The position numbers and the translations under genes were made by a program. From Agromyces mangrovi (lineage in GTDB: Bacteria; Actinomycetota; Actinomycetes; Actinomycetales; Microbacteriaceae), in NCBI RefSeq assembly GCF_030296695.1, contig NZ_AP027737.1, positions 3,472,001 through 3,536,000 of the forward strand: a stretch of 64,000 bases of DNA, in the 5' to 3' direction. Below are positions 46,442-59,146 of this stretch, piece after piece. The number at the start of each line of letters is the position of its first letter. Position 1 is the first letter of the stretch. The notes beneath the pieces were generated by a model, which was given only the letters and a program-made list of their open reading frames with translations, did not search any database and was not told the origin of the DNA.

Positions 46442-48532
46442 GTGGCAGCACTGCAATGGCAGCCGATCGACGACAAGGCCGTGGACACCGCTCGTGTCCT
46501 CGCAGCGGACGCGGTGGAGAAGGTCGGCAACGGCCACCCCGGCACCGCGATGAGCCTCGCGCCGGCGGCGTACCTCCTCTTCCAGAAGGTGATGCGCCGG
46601 GACCCGTCCGACCAGCACTGGCTCGGACGTGACCGCTTCATCCTCTCCGCCGGACACAGCTCGCTCACGCAGTACGTGCAGCTGTACCTCGGCGGCTACG
46701 GCCTCGAGCTGGAGGACCTCGAGTCGCTCCGCACCTGGGGCTCCAAGACCCCGGGCCACCCCGAGTACGGGCACACCGACGGCGTCGAGATCACGACCGG
46801 TCCGCTCGGCCAGGGCCTCGCCTCCGCCGTCGGCTTCGCGTACGCCGCACGCTTCGAGCGCGGCCTGTTCGACCCCGACGCGCTGCCCGGCGAGAGCCCG
46901 TTCGACCACCACGTCTACGTGATCGCGTCCGACGGCGACCTGCAGGAGGGCGTGACCAGCGAGGCATCCTCGCTCGCCGGCCACCAGCAGCTCGGCAACC
47001 TCGTGGTGCTCTACGACTCGAACCAGATCTCGATCGAGGACGACACCGACATCGCCTTCACCGAGGACGTCGCGGCGCGCTACGCGGCCTACGGCTGGCA
47101 CGTGCAGACCGTCGACTGGAAGCAGACCGGCGAGTACGTGGAGGACGTGCAGGAGCTGCACGCCGCCATCGAGGCCGCGAAGGCCGAGACCGGGAAGCCC
47201 TCGATCATCGTGCTGAAGACGATCATCGGCTGGCCCGCCCCGAACAAGCAGAACACGGGCAAGATCCACGGCTCCAAGCTCGGCGCCGAGGAGCTCGCGG
47301 CGACCAAGGAGGTGCTCGGCTTCGACCCCGAGCAGCACTTCGCGGTCGACCCGGAGGTGCTCGCCCACACGCGGCTCGCCGTCGACCGCGGCGCCGTCGA
47401 GCGCTCCGAGTGGGAGCTCTCGTTCAACACCTGGGCCGAGGCGAACCCCGAGCGCAAGGCGCTGCTCGACCGCGTGCTCGCGGGCGAGCTGCCCGAGGAC
47501 ATCGCCGACGCGCTGCCCGTGTTCGAGGCCGGAAAGGACGTCTCGACGCGTGCCGCGTCGGGCAAGGTCATCAACGCGCTCGCCGCGCAGCTGCCCGAGC
47601 TGTGGGGCGGCTCGGCCGACCTCGCCGAGTCGAACCTCACGACGATCAACGGCGCCGAGTCGTTCATCCCGACCGAGCACTCGACGCACGAGTTCCACGG
47701 CACCCCGTATGGCCGCGTGCTGCACTTCGGCATCCGCGAGCACGCGATGGCGGCGATCGTCAACGGCATCGTGCTGCACGGCCCGACCCGCGCGTTCGGC
47801 GGCACCTTCCTCATCTTCAGCGACTACATGCGCCCCTCGGTGCGCCTTGCGGCGCTGATGGACATCCCGTCGATCTACGTGTGGACGCACGACTCGGTCG
47901 CGCTCGGCGAGGACGGCCCGACGCACCAGCCGATCGAGCAGCTCGCGTCGCTGCGCGCCATCCCGAACATGACGGTGGTGCGCCCCGGCGACGCGAACGA
48001 GACCGCGCACGCGTGGCTCGAGATGCTGAAGCGCCGCGGCGGGCCCGCCGGCATCGCGCTGACCCGCCAGAACATCCCGGTGTTCGAGCGCGGCGAGGGC
48101 GAGGCATCCGGCGACACCCTCGCGTCGGCCGCAGGCGTCGCCAAGGGCGCCTACGTCATCGCCGAGGCGCCGAACGGCACCCCCGACGTGATCCTCATCG
48201 CGACCGGCTCCGAGCTGCAGCTCGCACTCGCGGCGCGCGAGACGCTCGCCGCCGACGGCGTGCAGGCTCGCGTCGTCTCGGCACCGAGCCTCGAGTGGTT
48301 CGAGGAGCAGGACGCCGAGTACCGCGAGCACGTGCTGCCCGCAGCCGTCACCGCCCGCGTGTCGGTCGAGGCCGGCCTCGCGCTCACCTGGGGCCGCTAC
48401 GTGGGCGACCGCGGACGCAGCGTCTCGATCGAGCACTTCGGCGCCTCCGCCGACTACCAGACCCTGTTCCGCGAGTTCGGCATCACGGCCGAGGCCGTCG
48501 TCGCCGCGGCGAAGGACTCGCTCGCGTCCTGA
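46442..48532 (+). CDS. tkt: Transketolase
   Basis: 696 aa, thiamine-diphosphate enzyme moving two-carbon units between sugar phosphates. [19 protein letters not shown] near residue 20, the TPP/Mg motif [14 protein letters not shown] ~160, and [18 protein letters not shown] with [18 protein letters not shown] in the pyrimidine domain. I choose GTG 46442 (VAALQW), which gives the usual N-terminus and has GAAGGGA upstream. Head of the tkt-tal-pgi-zwf-opcA-pgl row. Confidence 0.97.
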   Translation: MAALQWQPIDDKAVDTARVLAADAVEKVGNGHPGTAMSLAPAAYLLFQKVMRRDPSDQHWLGRDRFILSAGHSSLTQYVQLYLGGYGLELEDLESLRTWGSKTPGHPEYGHTDGVEITTGPLGQGLASAVGFAYAARFERGLFDPDALPGESPFDHHVYVIASDGDLQEGVTSEASSLAGHQQLGNLVVLYDSNQISIEDDTDIAFTEDVAARYAAYGWHVQTVDWKQTGEYVEDVQELHAAIEAAKAETGKPSIIVLKTIIGWPAPNKQNTGKIHGSKLGAEELAATKEVLGFDPEQHFAVDPEVLAHTRLAVDRGAVERSEWELSFNTWAEANPERKALLDRVLAGELPEDIADALPVFEAGKDVSTRAASGKVINALAAQLPELWGGSADLAESNLTTINGAESFIPTEHSTHEFHGTPYGRVLHFGIREHAMAAIVNGIVLHGPTRAFGGTFLIFSDYMRPSVRLAALMDIPSIYVWTHDSVALGEDGPTHQPIEQLASLRAIPNMTVVRPGDANETAHAWLEMLKRRGGPAGIALTRQNIPVFERGEGEASGDTLASAAGVAKGAYVIAEAPNGTPDVILIATGSELQLALAARETLAADGVQARVVSAPSLEWFEEQDAEYREHVLPAAVTARVSVEAGLALTWGRYVGDRGRSVSIEHFGASADYQTLFREFGITAEAVVAAAKDSLAS

Positions 48533-48558
48533 CGCGGGCAGAAGGAGAGAGAACCACC

Positions 48559-49668
48559 ATGGCAAGCACTCCCACCGCAGCACTCTCGGAGGCCGGCGTC
48601 AGCATCTGGCTCGACGACCTCTCGCGCGAGCGGATCGCCTCGGGCGGGCTCGAGGCGCTCATCGCCGACCGCAACGTCGTCGGCGTGACCACCAACCCGA
48701 CGATCTTCGCGGGCGCGCTCGCGAAGGGCGACGCGTACGCGGAGCAGGTCGCCGCGCTCGCGGCCGACGGCGCCGACGTCGACCGCGCGGTCTTCGAGAT
48801 CACCACCGACGACGTCCGCGCCGCGGCCGACGTGTTCCGCCCCGTCTACGACGCGACCGCCGGCTTCGACGGCCGCGTCTCGATCGAGGTGGCCCCGAAC
48901 CTGGCGAACGACACCGACGCCACCATCGCCGAGGCCAAGCGGCTCTGGGCGAAGGTCGACCGGCCGAACACGATGATCAAGATCCCCGGCACGAAGGCCG
49001 GGCTCCCCGCGATCACCGAGGCGATCGGCTCGGGGATCAGCGTCAACGTCACGCTGATCTTCTCGCTGCAGCGCCACGCCGAGGTCATCGACGCGTACCT
49101 CGCGGGCCTCGAGCAGGCGAAGGCCGCCGGCATCGACCTGTCGACGATCCACTCGGTCGCGTCGTTCTTCGTCTCCCGCGTGGACACCGAGATCGACAAG
49201 CGGCTCGATGCGATCGGCGGCGACCAGGCCACCGCGCTGCGCAGCAAGGCGGGCGTCGCCAACGCCCGACTCGCCTACCAGGTGTACGAGCAGGCGTTCG
49301 CGAGCGACCGCGCGCAGGCGCTCGTCGCCGCCGGCGCGAACCCGCAGCGTCCGCTCTGGGCGTCGACGGGCGTGAAGGACCCGAGCCTGTCCGACACGCT
49401 CTACGTGACCGAGCTGGTCGCCGAGGGCGTCGTGAACACCATGCCCGAGAAGACGCTCGAGGCGACGTTCGACCACGGCGTCGTCACCGGCGACACCGTG
49501 ACCGGCGCCTACGCCGAGGCCCAGGGCGTGCTCGACGCCCTCGCCGCCGTCGGCGTCGACTACGACGACGTCACCGCGACCCTCGAGTCGGAGGGCGTCG
49601 ACAAGTTCATCGTCTCGTGGAACGAACTGCTCGAGACCGTCTCGGGCGCACTGGAGGGGGCACGATGA
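48559..49668 (+). CDS. tal: Transaldolase
   Basis: 369 aa TIM-barrel enzyme transferring three-carbon units. Schiff-base Lys in [15 protein letters not shown]; also [13 protein letters not shown] and [18 protein letters not shown] lies 13 bases before ATG 48559. Its stop overlaps the pgi start (ATGA). Confidence 0.97.
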   Translation: MASTPTAALSEAGVSIWLDDLSRERIASGGLEALIADRNVVGVTTNPTIFAGALAKGDAYAEQVAALAADGADVDRAVFEITTDDVRAAADVFRPVYDATAGFDGRVSIEVAPNLANDTDATIAEAKRLWAKVDRPNTMIKIPGTKAGLPAITEAIGSGISVNVTLIFSLQRHAEVIDAYLAGLEQAKAAGIDLSTIHSVASFFVSRVDTEIDKRLDAIGGDQATALRSKAGVANARLAYQVYEQAFASDRAQALVAAGANPQRPLWASTGVKDPSLSDTLYVTELVAEGVVNTMPEKTLEATFDHGVVTGDTVTGAYAEAQGVLDALAAVGVDYDDVTATLESEGVDKFIVSWNELLETVSGALEGAR

Positions 49669-51260
49669 GCGTCCGCATCTCCGTCGGCGGCGCGGCCGCC
49701 GACGCCGTCCGCAGCACGGTCCCGACGCTCGTCGCCGACGGCGTCGCCTCGAAGATCGCCGCGCACGACGCCACCCTGTGGGGCGAGGCCGCCGTCGACG
49801 AGGCGAGCAAGCGCCTCGGCTGGACGCACGCCGTCGAGGTCTCGCGGCCGCTCGTGCCCGAGATCCTCGCGCTGCGCGACGAGCTCCGCGCGGCCGGCGT
49901 CGAGCACTTCGTGCTCGGCGGCATGGGCGGCTCCTCGCTCGCCCCCGAGGTCATCACGCGCACCGCCGGCGTCGAGCTCACCGTGCTGGACTCGACCGAC
50001 CCGGGCCAGGTGCGCGCCGCGCTCGCGGATCGCCTCGCAGCATCCGCCATCGTCGTGTCGTCGAAGTCGGGCTCCACCGTCGAGACCGATTCGCAGCGCC
50101 GCATCTACGAGCAGGCGTTCCGAGAGGCGGGCATCGACCCGACCGGCCGTATCGTGATCGTGACCGACCCGGGCTCGCCGCTCGACGCGTCGGCACGCGA
50201 GGCGGGCTATCGCGTGTTCAACGCCGACCCGACCGTCGGCGGACGCTACTCTGCGCTGACCGCGTTCGGACTCGTGCCGTCGGGGCTCGCCGGCGTCGAC
50301 ATCGCCGGGCTGCTCGACGATGCGGAGTCGGTCGAGGCCGCGCTCGGCGTCGACTCCGAGGACAACCCCGGCCTCGTGCTCGGTGCCGCGATCTCCGCGA
50401 CGAAGCCGCTGCGCGACAAGCTCGGCATCATCGCCGACGGCACGCACATCCTGGGCTTCGCCGACTGGGCCGAGCAGCTCATCGCCGAGTCCACCGGCAA
50501 GGAGGGCACCGGCATCCTGCCCGTCGTGCTCGACACCGAGTCGCCCGAGGTGACCGCCGGCCTGCCCGACGTGCAGCTCGTGCGCCTGGTGGCGGATGCG
50601 GGTGAGCAGCCGTTCCACGACGGCGACGAGATCCGCGTCTCGGGCTCGCTCGGCGCGCAGCTCGTGACCTGGGAGGTCGCCACGGCGGTCGCCGGTCGTC
50701 TGCTCGGCATCAACCCGTTCGACCAGCCCGACGTGGAGTCGGCGAAGATCGCCGCGCGCGGCCTGCTCGACTCCCGACCCGAGCCCGCCCCCGCGGCGTT
50801 CGTGTCGGAGGGCATCGAGGTGCGCGGCACGCCCGACGTGATCGGCGCCGCCAGCGACCTGCCGTCGGCCATCGAGGTGCTGCTCGAGGAGGTGCCGTCG
50901 GACGGCTACATCTCGGTGCAGGCATACGTCGACCGGCTCGCGCTCCCCCAGCTCGCCGAGCTCCGCGACGTGCTCGCGGCGCGCTCCGGACGACCCGTCA
51001 CGTTCGGCTGGGGTCCGCGCTTCCTCCACTCGACCGGCCAGTTCCACAAGGGCGGACCCGCCGTGGGCGTGTTCCTGCAGATCACCGCCGTGCCGACCGA
51101 GGACCTCGCGATCCCCGACCGTCCGTTCACCTTCGGCGAGCTGATCGCGGCGCAGGCCTCGGGCGACGCGAGCGTGCTCGCCGACCACGGCCGGCCGGTG
51201 CTGACGCTCACCCTCACGGCCGACGCGCAGCCGGGCACCCTGCTCGGCGCCGCGGGCTGA
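49665..51260 (+). CDS. pgi: Glucose-6-phosphate isomerase
   Basis: 531 aa. The SIS-fold blocks [48 protein letters not shown] and [14 protein letters not shown] are clear. It links glycolysis to the oxidative pentose branch encoded next. It starts inside the tal stop and ends 13 bases before zwf. Confidence 0.95.
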   Translation: MSVRISVGGAAADAVRSTVPTLVADGVASKIAAHDATLWGEAAVDEASKRLGWTHAVEVSRPLVPEILALRDELRAAGVEHFVLGGMGGSSLAPEVITRTAGVELTVLDSTDPGQVRAALADRLAASAIVVSSKSGSTVETDSQRRIYEQAFREAGIDPTGRIVIVTDPGSPLDASAREAGYRVFNADPTVGGRYSALTAFGLVPSGLAGVDIAGLLDDAESVEAALGVDSEDNPGLVLGAAISATKPLRDKLGIIADGTHILGFADWAEQLIAESTGKEGTGILPVVLDTESPEVTAGLPDVQLVRLVADAGEQPFHDGDEIRVSGSLGAQLVTWEVATAVAGRLLGINPFDQPDVESAKIAARGLLDSRPEPAPAAFVSEGIEVRGTPDVIGAASDLPSAIEVLLEEVPSDGYISVQAYVDRLALPQLAELRDVLAARSGRPVTFGWGPRFLHSTGQFHKGGPAVGVFLQITAVPTEDLAIPDRPFTFGELIAAQASGDASVLADHGRPVLTLTLTADAQPGTLLGAAG

Positions 51261-51273
51261 GCGGAGGAACCGG

Positions 51274-52815
51274 ATGCAGCCGGCCCCGATCGCCAAGGGA
51301 CAGAACCCGCTCCGTTCGCCGAAGGACTACCGACTCAACCGCATCGCCGGGCCGAGCGGCCTGATCATCTTCGGCGTGACGGGCGACCTGTCGCGCAAGA
51401 AGCTGATGCCCGCCGTGTACGACCTGGCGAACCGCGGGCTGCTCCCGCCGGGCTTCGCGCTCGTCGGGTTCGCCCGTCGCGACTGGGAGGACCAGGACTT
51501 CGGCAAGGTCGTGCACGACGCCGTCAAGCAGTACGCGCGCACCGAGTTCCGCGAGGAGGTCTGGCAGCAGCTCTCGCAGGGCATCCGCTTCGTGCCGGGC
51601 ACCTTCCAGGACGACGAGGCGTTCGAGCGCCTGCGCAAGACCGTCGAGTCGCTCGACCGCGAGCGCGGCACGATGGGCAACCACGCGTTCTACCTGTCGA
51701 TCCCGCCGAAGTCGTTCCCCATCGTCACCGAGCAGCTCCGGCGCTCCGGCCTGACGAAGCAGGAGGACGGCCAGTGGCGACGGGTCGTCATCGAGAAGCC
51801 GTTCGGTCACGACCTCGAGTCGGCACGCGAGCTCAACGACGTCGTCGCATCCGTGTTCCCGCCCGACTCGGTGTTCCGCATCGACCACTACCTCGGCAAG
51901 GAGACGGTCCAGAACATCCTCGCGCTGCGGTTCGCCAACCAGCTGTACGAGCCGATCTGGAACGCCAACCACGTCGACCACGTGCAGATCACCATGGCCG
52001 AGGACATCGGCGTGGGCGGTCGCGCAGGCTACTACGACGGCATCGGCGCGGCGCGCGACGTCATCCAGAACCACCTCCTCCAGCTGCTGGCCCTCACGGC
52101 CATGGAGGAGCCGGTGACGTTCGATGCCGCCGACCTCCGCACCGAGAAGGAGAAGGTGCTCTCGGCCGTGCGGCTGCCCGCCGACCTCGCCACCGGCACC
52201 GCCCGCGGCCAGTACGCGGGCGGCTGGCAGGGCGGCGAGAAGGTCCCCGGCTTCCTCGACGAGGACGGGATGAACCCCGAGTCGACGACCGAGACCTACG
52301 CGGCCATGAAGCTCGAGATCGGCACCCGCCGGTGGGCCGGCGTGCCGTTCTACCTCCGCGCGGGCAAGCGCCTCGGCCGACGCGTCACGGAGATCGCCGT
52401 GGTGTTCAAGCGCGCCCCGCAGCAGCTGTTCGAGGACAGCCAGACCGCGCAGCTCGGCCAGAACGCGCTCGTCATCCGCGTGCAGCCCGACGAGGGCGTG
52501 ACCATCCGGTTCGGCTCGAAGGTGCCCGGGGCCGGCATGCAGGTGCGCGACGTCACCATGGACTTCGGCTACGGCCACGCCTTCACCGAGGCGAGCCCCG
52601 AGGCCTACGAGCGACTGATCCTCGACGTGCTGCTCGGCGACCCGCCGCTGTTCCCGCGTCAGGAGGAGGTCGAGCTCTCCTGGAAGATCCTCGACCCGAT
52701 CGAGGAGTTCTGGGCCACGCAGGGTCAGCCGGAACAGTACGCTCCGGGGTCCTGGGGGCCCGACTCCGCTGATGAACTGCTCGCCCGCGACGGCCGGACC
52801 TGGAGGCGCCCATGA
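51274..52815 (+). CDS. zwf: Glucose-6-phosphate 1-dehydrogenase
   Basis: 513 aa. NADP site IFGVTGDLSRKKLMPAVYD near residue 31; active site FRIDHYLGKETVQNILALR ~ residue 203; IEKPFGHDLESA. First step of the oxidative pentose phosphate pathway. The stop overlaps opcA, whose product is needed for activity in actinobacteria. Confidence 0.97.
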   Translation: MQPAPIAKGQNPLRSPKDYRLNRIAGPSGLIIFGVTGDLSRKKLMPAVYDLANRGLLPPGFALVGFARRDWEDQDFGKVVHDAVKQYARTEFREEVWQQLSQGIRFVPGTFQDDEAFERLRKTVESLDRERGTMGNHAFYLSIPPKSFPIVTEQLRRSGLTKQEDGQWRRVVIEKPFGHDLESARELNDVVASVFPPDSVFRIDHYLGKETVQNILALRFANQLYEPIWNANHVDHVQITMAEDIGVGGRAGYYDGIGAARDVIQNHLLQLLALTAMEEPVTFDAADLRTEKEKVLSAVRLPADLATGTARGQYAGGWQGGEKVPGFLDEDGMNPESTTETYAAMKLEIGTRRWAGVPFYLRAGKRLGRRVTEIAVVFKRAPQQLFEDSQTAQLGQNALVIRVQPDEGVTIRFGSKVPGAGMQVRDVTMDFGYGHAFTEASPEAYERLILDVLLGDPPLFPRQEEVELSWKILDPIEEFWATQGQPEQYAPGSWGPDSADELLARDGRTWRRP

Positions 52816-53753
52816 TCGTCGACCTTCCCGACACCACCACCGCGAAGGTCTCCAAGGCCCTCGTGAAGATCCGCGAGGAGGGCGGCGCCGTCGCCCTGGG
52901 CCGCGTGCTGACCCTCATCATCGAGACCGAGGCCGGGTACGAGGAGGACGCGATCGAGGCGGCCAACGACGCCTCGCGCGAGCACCCGATGCGCGTCATC
53001 GTGATCTCGGTCGACGCGCCCGACGCGGAGGCGCGGCTCGACGCGCAGATCCGCGTGGGCGGCGACGCCGGCGCGAGCGAGGTGATCGTGCTGCACGCCA
53101 AGGGCGGCACGGCGAGCGACCCGCAGGGACTCGTCATGGGCCTGCTGCTGCCGGATGCCCCGGTGGCGGTGTGGTGGCCCGGCAGGGCGCCCGAGGTGCC
53201 CGGGCGCTCCCCGCTCGGCCGCATCGCCCAGCGCCGGATCACGGATGCCTCCACCCAGCCGGACCCGCAGGCCGCGGTGCACGCCCTCGAGGGCCGCTAC
53301 ACGCCGGGCGACACCGACTTCGCCTGGACCCGGCTGACGCTCTGGCGGGCGCAGCTCGCCGCGGTGCTCGACCAGCCGCCGTACGAGCCGGTCACGCGCG
53401 TCGAGGTCGTGGGCGCGATCGACTCGCCGTCGACCACGCTGCTCGCCGCCTGGCTCGGCATGCAGCTCGGAGCGGAGGTCGAGCTCGTGCTGACGCCGGT
53501 CGAGGAGGGCTCGCACGGCATCCGCGGCGTCGTCCTGCACCGCTCGACCGGTCCGATCGAGCTGCTCCGCGACGTGCCGTCGGTGGCGAAGCTGCGGCAG
53601 CCGGGCCAGCCCGACCACGACGTGGCCCTCCCGCGGCGCAACCTGCGCGACTGCCTCGCCGACGAGTTGCGGCGTCTCGACCCCGACGAGCTCTACGGCG
53701 ACGTGCTCGTCGACGGGCTGCCGCTCTGCCACCCGGAAGGATCCGCTGCATGA
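52812..53753 (+). CDS. opcA: G6PDH assembly protein OpcA
   Basis: 313 aa; an actinobacterial and cyanobacterial factor that activates glucose-6-phosphate dehydrogenase. Typical blocks are TTTAKVSKALVKIREEGGA, VLHAKGGTASDPQGLVMGLL, PDAPVAVWWPG and RRITDAS. It overlaps zwf and pgl by four bases each. Confidence 0.93.
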   Translation: MIVDLPDTTTAKVSKALVKIREEGGAVALGRVLTLIIETEAGYEEDAIEAANDASREHPMRVIVISVDAPDAEARLDAQIRVGGDAGASEVIVLHAKGGTASDPQGLVMGLLLPDAPVAVWWPGRAPEVPGRSPLGRIAQRRITDASTQPDPQAAVHALEGRYTPGDTDFAWTRLTLWRAQLAAVLDQPPYEPVTRVEVVGAIDSPSTTLLAAWLGMQLGAEVELVLTPVEEGSHGIRGVVLHRSTGPIELLRDVPSVAKLRQPGQPDHDVALPRRNLRDCLADELRRLDPDELYGDVLVDGLPLCHPEGSAA

Positions 53754-54520
53754 CCAACGACCGCCGCGTCCTCGTGCACTCCGGCAAGCCGGCGCTCGCG
53801 AGCGCCGTCGCCGCACGGTTCATCACCAAGGTGCTGGACCTGCTCGACGAGAAGCCGGAGCTGCACATCGCGCTGACGGGCGGGTCCATGGGGATCGCCG
53901 TGCTCGACGCGATCCGCCACTCCCCCGCATCCGACACCATCGCGTGGGATCGCCTGCACTTCTGGTGGGGCGACGACCGGTGGGTGCCGGGCGGCGACCG
54001 CGAGCGCAACGACGCCCAGGCGTGGGAGGCGCTGCTCGACCACGTGCCCGTGGACGCCGCGAAGGTGCACGCCATGCCCGCGTCGGACTCCGGGCTCGAC
54101 CTCGACGCCGCCGCCGACGCCTACGCGGCCACGCTGCGCGAGTTCGCCACGGGAGACGACGAGCACCCCGTGTTCGACATCGCGTTCCTCGGTGTCGGCC
54201 CCGACGGGCACATCGCGTCGCTGTTCCCGCACCGGTCCGGCATCGGGGTGACCGACCGCACGGTCGTCCCCGTGCGCCGCTCGCCCAAGCCGCCGCCCGA
54301 GCGACTCAGCCTGACGCGCCCGGTGCTGAACGCCGCCGACCGCATCTGGATGGTGCTGGCCGGCAGCGACAAGGCGTCGGCCCTGGGCCTCGCCCTCGCG
54401 GGCGCGAGCCGCGACGAGGTGCCCGTCGCGGGCATCAAGGGGCGCCGTCGCACGGTGTTCTTCGTCGACGGGGACGCGGCGGCCGAGGTGCCGCCGCAGC
54501 TCATCGCACCCGACTACTGA
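53750..54520 (+). CDS. pgl: 6-phosphogluconolactonase
   Basis: 256 aa; hydrolyses the lactone made by Zwf. HIALTGGSMGIAVLDAI, HFWWGDDRWVPGGDRERND and DIAFLGVGPDGHIASLFP are the family blocks. The end of the pentose phosphate row, followed by a perfect hairpin. Confidence 0.95.
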   Translation: MTNDRRVLVHSGKPALASAVAARFITKVLDLLDEKPELHIALTGGSMGIAVLDAIRHSPASDTIAWDRLHFWWGDDRWVPGGDRERNDAQAWEALLDHVPVDAAKVHAMPASDSGLDLDAAADAYAATLREFATGDDEHPVFDIAFLGVGPDGHIASLFPHRSGIGVTDRTVVPVRRSPKPPPERLSLTRPVLNAADRIWMVLAGSDKASALGLALAGASRDEVPVAGIKGRRRTVFFVDGDAAAEVPPQLIAPDY

Positions 54521-54544
54521 GTCGCGGCGACCGCCGTAGACGCC

Positions 54545-54577
54545 GACGGCCCGACCGGATCATCCGGTCGGGCCGTC
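54545..54577. terminator. Perfect 15-bp hairpin between pgl and rbpA
   Basis: GACGGCCCGACCGGA pairs with TCCGGTCGGGCCGTC across TCA. It lies between convergent stops (pgl, 24 bases; rbpA, 17 bases) and probably serves both. No T tract. Confidence 0.85.
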
Positions 54578-54594
54578 TCGTCGTTCGGGGGTCG

Positions 54595-54960
54595 TCAGGA
54601 CCCGGAGGTCTGGCCGCGGCGCGCGCGCAGCTGCTGGAGCGCGTCGTCGAGCAGCTGCTCGGCCTCGTCGTCGCTCCGGCGCTCCTTCACGTACGCGAGG
54701 TGCGTCTTGTACGGCTCCGCCTTCTGCTCGCTCGGCGGGTTGTCCTTGTCGCGGCCCGCCGGCAGGCCGGTCGACGGGCTGTCGATGACCTCGGGGATCT
54801 CCTCGTCGGGCAGCGACGCCGCGAAGTACCGGACCGTCTCGTTGCCGAGGGCGTCCCAGTAGCTCACGGCCACGCGCTCGGCGTGGTAGCCGTGGTCCTG
54901 CTCGCCCATGGGGCCCGCGCCGACGCGCGAGCCGCGGATTGCGCTGTTTCCCGAAACCAC
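54595..54960 (-). CDS. rbpA: RNA polymerase-binding protein RbpA
   Basis: 121 aa actinobacterial transcription activator that binds sigma and stabilises open complexes. NSAIRGSRVGAGPMGEQDHG, then VSYWDALGNETVRYFA, are conserved; the C-terminal sigma-interacting part reads KTHLAYVKERRSDDEAEQLL. The usual zinc-type cysteines are absent. GTG 54960 is the start. It is located after secG, as in related genomes. Confidence 0.93.
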   Translation of the reverse strand: MVSGNSAIRGSRVGAGPMGEQDHGYHAERVAVSYWDALGNETVRYFAASLPDEEIPEVIDSPSTGLPAGRDKDNPPSEQKAEPYKTHLAYVKERRSDDEAEQLLDDALQQLRARRGQTSGS

Positions 54961-54972
54961 AAGGGCCTTTCG

Positions 54973-55224
54973 TCAGATGCCGGTGTCGAACTTGGTGATG
55001 AGTCCCAGGACCACGATGCACGAGACCCAGACGAGCCCGAGCACCACGGTGATGCGATTGAGGTTCCGCTCCGCGACGCCGGAGGCGCCGAGGCTCGAGG
55101 TCATGCCGCCGCCGAACATGTCGGAGAGGCCGCCACCGCGACCCTTGTGCAGCAGGATGAGCAGCGTCAGCAGGAGGCTGGTGAGGCCCAGGAGGACCTG
55201 CAGCACGACCTGGAGAATATCCAC
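54973..55224 (-). CDS. secG: Preprotein translocase subunit SecG
   Basis: 83 aa, two helices (VVLQVLLGLTSLLLTLLILL and ITVVLGLVWVSCIVVLGLI) joined by the conserved HKGRGGGLSDMFGGGMTSS loop. Part of the SecYEG channel. GTG 55224 with AAGG upstream. Confidence 0.95.
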   Translation of the reverse strand: MDILQVVLQVLLGLTSLLLTLLILLHKGRGGGLSDMFGGGMTSSLGASGVAERNLNRITVVLGLVWVSCIVVLGLITKFDTGI

Positions 55225-55309
55225 GAAGAACCCTTTCCGAGGCGCGGCGGTGCCGCGCAGACATCAGTCGATCATAGCAAGGCGCGGGCGTCGCGCCCGC
55301 AGCCCGCGC

Positions 55310-56098
55310 TCAGACGCCGACGTGCTTCTGGAATCGCGCGATGCTCGAGAACTCGTCGATGTCGAGGCTCGCCCCGCCGACCAGCGCACCGTCGACGTTC
55401 GGCTCGCGCATGAACCCCGCGATGTTCGCGGACTTCACGGAACCGCCGTAGAGGATGCGCGTCTTCGCGGCGACGTCCTCGCCGAGCACCTCGGTCAGCG
55501 TCGAACGCAGTGCGGCCGCGACCTGCTCGGCCTGCTCGGGCGTCGCCGCCTGGCCGGAGCCGATCGCCCAGACCGGCTCGTAGGCCACCACGATGTCCGC
55601 CGCCTCCGAGACGCCCGCGAGGGCGGCCTTCAGCTGCGCGACCGGCACCGCACTGGGTCCGTGCTGCTCCAGGTCCTCCGCGGTCTCGCCGACGCAGATG
55701 ATCGGCACGAGGTCGTGCCGGAGCGCCGCCTGCACCTTCGCCGCCACGACCTCGTCGGACTCGGCGTGCAGCGTACGCCGCTCCGAGTGGCCGATGATGA
55801 CGTAGCCGCAGTCGAGCTGCTTCAGGAACCCGCCGGGGATCTCTCCCGTGTAGGCGCCCGAGTCGTGCGCGGAGAGGTCCTGCGCGCCGTACGCCAGCGG
55901 CAGCTTGTCGGCCGCGATCAGCGTCTGCACCGACCGCAGGTCGGTGAACGGCGGGAACACGGCCACCTCGACCGAGGCGAAGTCGTGCTTCGCGTCGGCG
56001 AGGCTCCAGGCGAGCTTCTGCACGAACGCGATCGCCTGCAGGTGATCGAGGTTCATCTTCCAGTTGCCCGCGATGAGCGGGACACGGCTCACTGCCAT
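55310..56098 (-). CDS. tpiA: Triosephosphate isomerase
   Basis: 262 aa TIM barrel. Asn-Lys start LIAGNWKMNLDH, catalytic His in VIIGHSERRTLH, Glu in VAYEPVWAIGSGQ, phosphate loop ILYGGSVKSAN. Overlaps pgk by ten bases and is translated after it. Confidence 0.97.
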   Translation of the reverse strand: MAVSRVPLIAGNWKMNLDHLQAIAFVQKLAWSLADAKHDFASVEVAVFPPFTDLRSVQTLIAADKLPLAYGAQDLSAHDSGAYTGEIPGGFLKQLDCGYVIIGHSERRTLHAESDEVVAAKVQAALRHDLVPIICVGETAEDLEQHGPSAVPVAQLKAALAGVSEAADIVVAYEPVWAIGSGQAATPEQAEQVAAALRSTLTEVLGEDVAAKTRILYGGSVKSANIAGFMREPNVDGALVGGASLDIDEFSSIARFQKHVGV

Positions 56099-57303
56099 CC
56101 GAGGACCTCCAGTCCGGGGAGCTTCTTGCCCTCGAGGAACTCGAGGCTCGCGCCTCCGCCCGTCGAGATGTGCCCGAAGGCGTCGTCGTCGAATCCGAGC
56201 GCGCGCACGGCAGCGGCGGAGTCGCCGCCGCCGACCACGCTGAGCCCGTCGACCTCGGTCAGCGCCTGCGCGACGGTCTTCGTGCCGGCCGCGAACGGCG
56301 CGAGCTCGAACACGCCCATCGGGCCGTTCCAGAACACCGTCTTCGACGACCGGATGACCTCGGCGAACGCGGCCGCGGTCTCCGGGCCGATGTCGAGGCC
56401 CAGGCCGGACGCGCCGAACGGCGTGTCCTCGATGGCATCGGCCGGCCGCACGACGTGCTCGGCGTCGGCGCTGAACGACGCCGCGACGACCACGTCGGTG
56501 GGCAGCACGATCTGCACGCCGAGGCGCTCGGCCTCCGCGAGGTAGCCCTGCACGGTCTCGATCTGGTCGCTCTCGAGCAGGCTCGAACCGACCTTGTGCC
56601 CCTGCGCGGCGAGGAACGTGAAGAGCATGCCGCCGCCGATGAGCAGGCTGTCGACCCGCGGCAGGAGGTGCTCGATGACGCCGAGCTTGTCGGACACCTT
56701 CGACCCGCCGAGGACGACCGCGTACGGCCGCTCGGGGGTCTCGGTGAGGCGGTCGAGCACGTCGAGCTCGGCCGCGATCAGCAGGCCCGCGGCACTCGGC
56801 CGCGACTCGACGAGCTCGTACACGCTCGCCTGCTTGCGGTGCACGACGCCGAAGCCGTCGGAGACCACCGCGTCGGCGAACTCCGCGAGCTTCCCGGCGA
56901 ACCCGGCGCGCTCGTCGGCGTCCTTGCTGGTCTCCTCCGCGTTGAAGCGGAGGTTCTCGAGCACGAGCACCTCGCCGTCGCCGAGGGCGGCGACCGCTGC
57001 CGACGCCGATTCGCCGACCGTGTCGGTGGCGAACGCCACCGGGCGGCCGAGCAGCTCGCCCAGCCGCGCGGCGGCCGGTGCGAGCGAGTACTTCGGGTCG
57101 GGCGCGCCGCCGGGGCGGCCCAGGTGCGAGATCACGATCACGCGGGCGCCCTGCTCGAGCAGTGCGGTGATCGTGGGGACCGAGGCGCGCACGCGCCCGT
57201 CGTCGGTGATCCTGCCGTCCGCGAGCGGAACGTTCAGGTCACACCGGACGACGACGCGTGCACCGCCGAGCGGACCGAGCGAGTCGATGGTGCGCAGCGA
57301 CAT
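56089..57303 (-). CDS. pgk: Phosphoglycerate kinase
   Basis: 404 aa. RVVVRCDLNVPLADGR at the N-terminus, SHLGRPGG, VVLGGSKVSDKLGV, and VVGGGDSAAAVRALG in the nucleotide half. It follows gap by nine bases in the gap-pgk-tpiA row. Confidence 0.97.
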   Translation of the reverse strand: MSLRTIDSLGPLGGARVVVRCDLNVPLADGRITDDGRVRASVPTITALLEQGARVIVISHLGRPGGAPDPKYSLAPAAARLGELLGRPVAFATDTVGESASAAVAALGDGEVLVLENLRFNAEETSKDADERAGFAGKLAEFADAVVSDGFGVVHRKQASVYELVESRPSAAGLLIAAELDVLDRLTETPERPYAVVLGGSKVSDKLGVIEHLLPRVDSLLIGGGMLFTFLAAQGHKVGSSLLESDQIETVQGYLAEAERLGVQIVLPTDVVVAASFSADAEHVVRPADAIEDTPFGASGLGLDIGPETAAAFAEVIRSSKTVFWNGPMGVFELAPFAAGTKTVAQALTEVDGLSVVGGGDSAAAVRALGFDDDAFGHISTGGGASLEFLEGKKLPGLEVLGWQ

Positions 57304-57312
57304 GCGGAACCG

Positions 57313-59042
<1,730 letters not shown>

Positions 59043-59146
59043 TGCTTCTCCTTGTCAGATGCCGGCACGCCGTACGCGAACCGGCTTCGAGCGACCCGTT
59101 CGAGTCTATTCACGTTCCCCGGCGCACCGGGGCCCGTGACGTCATC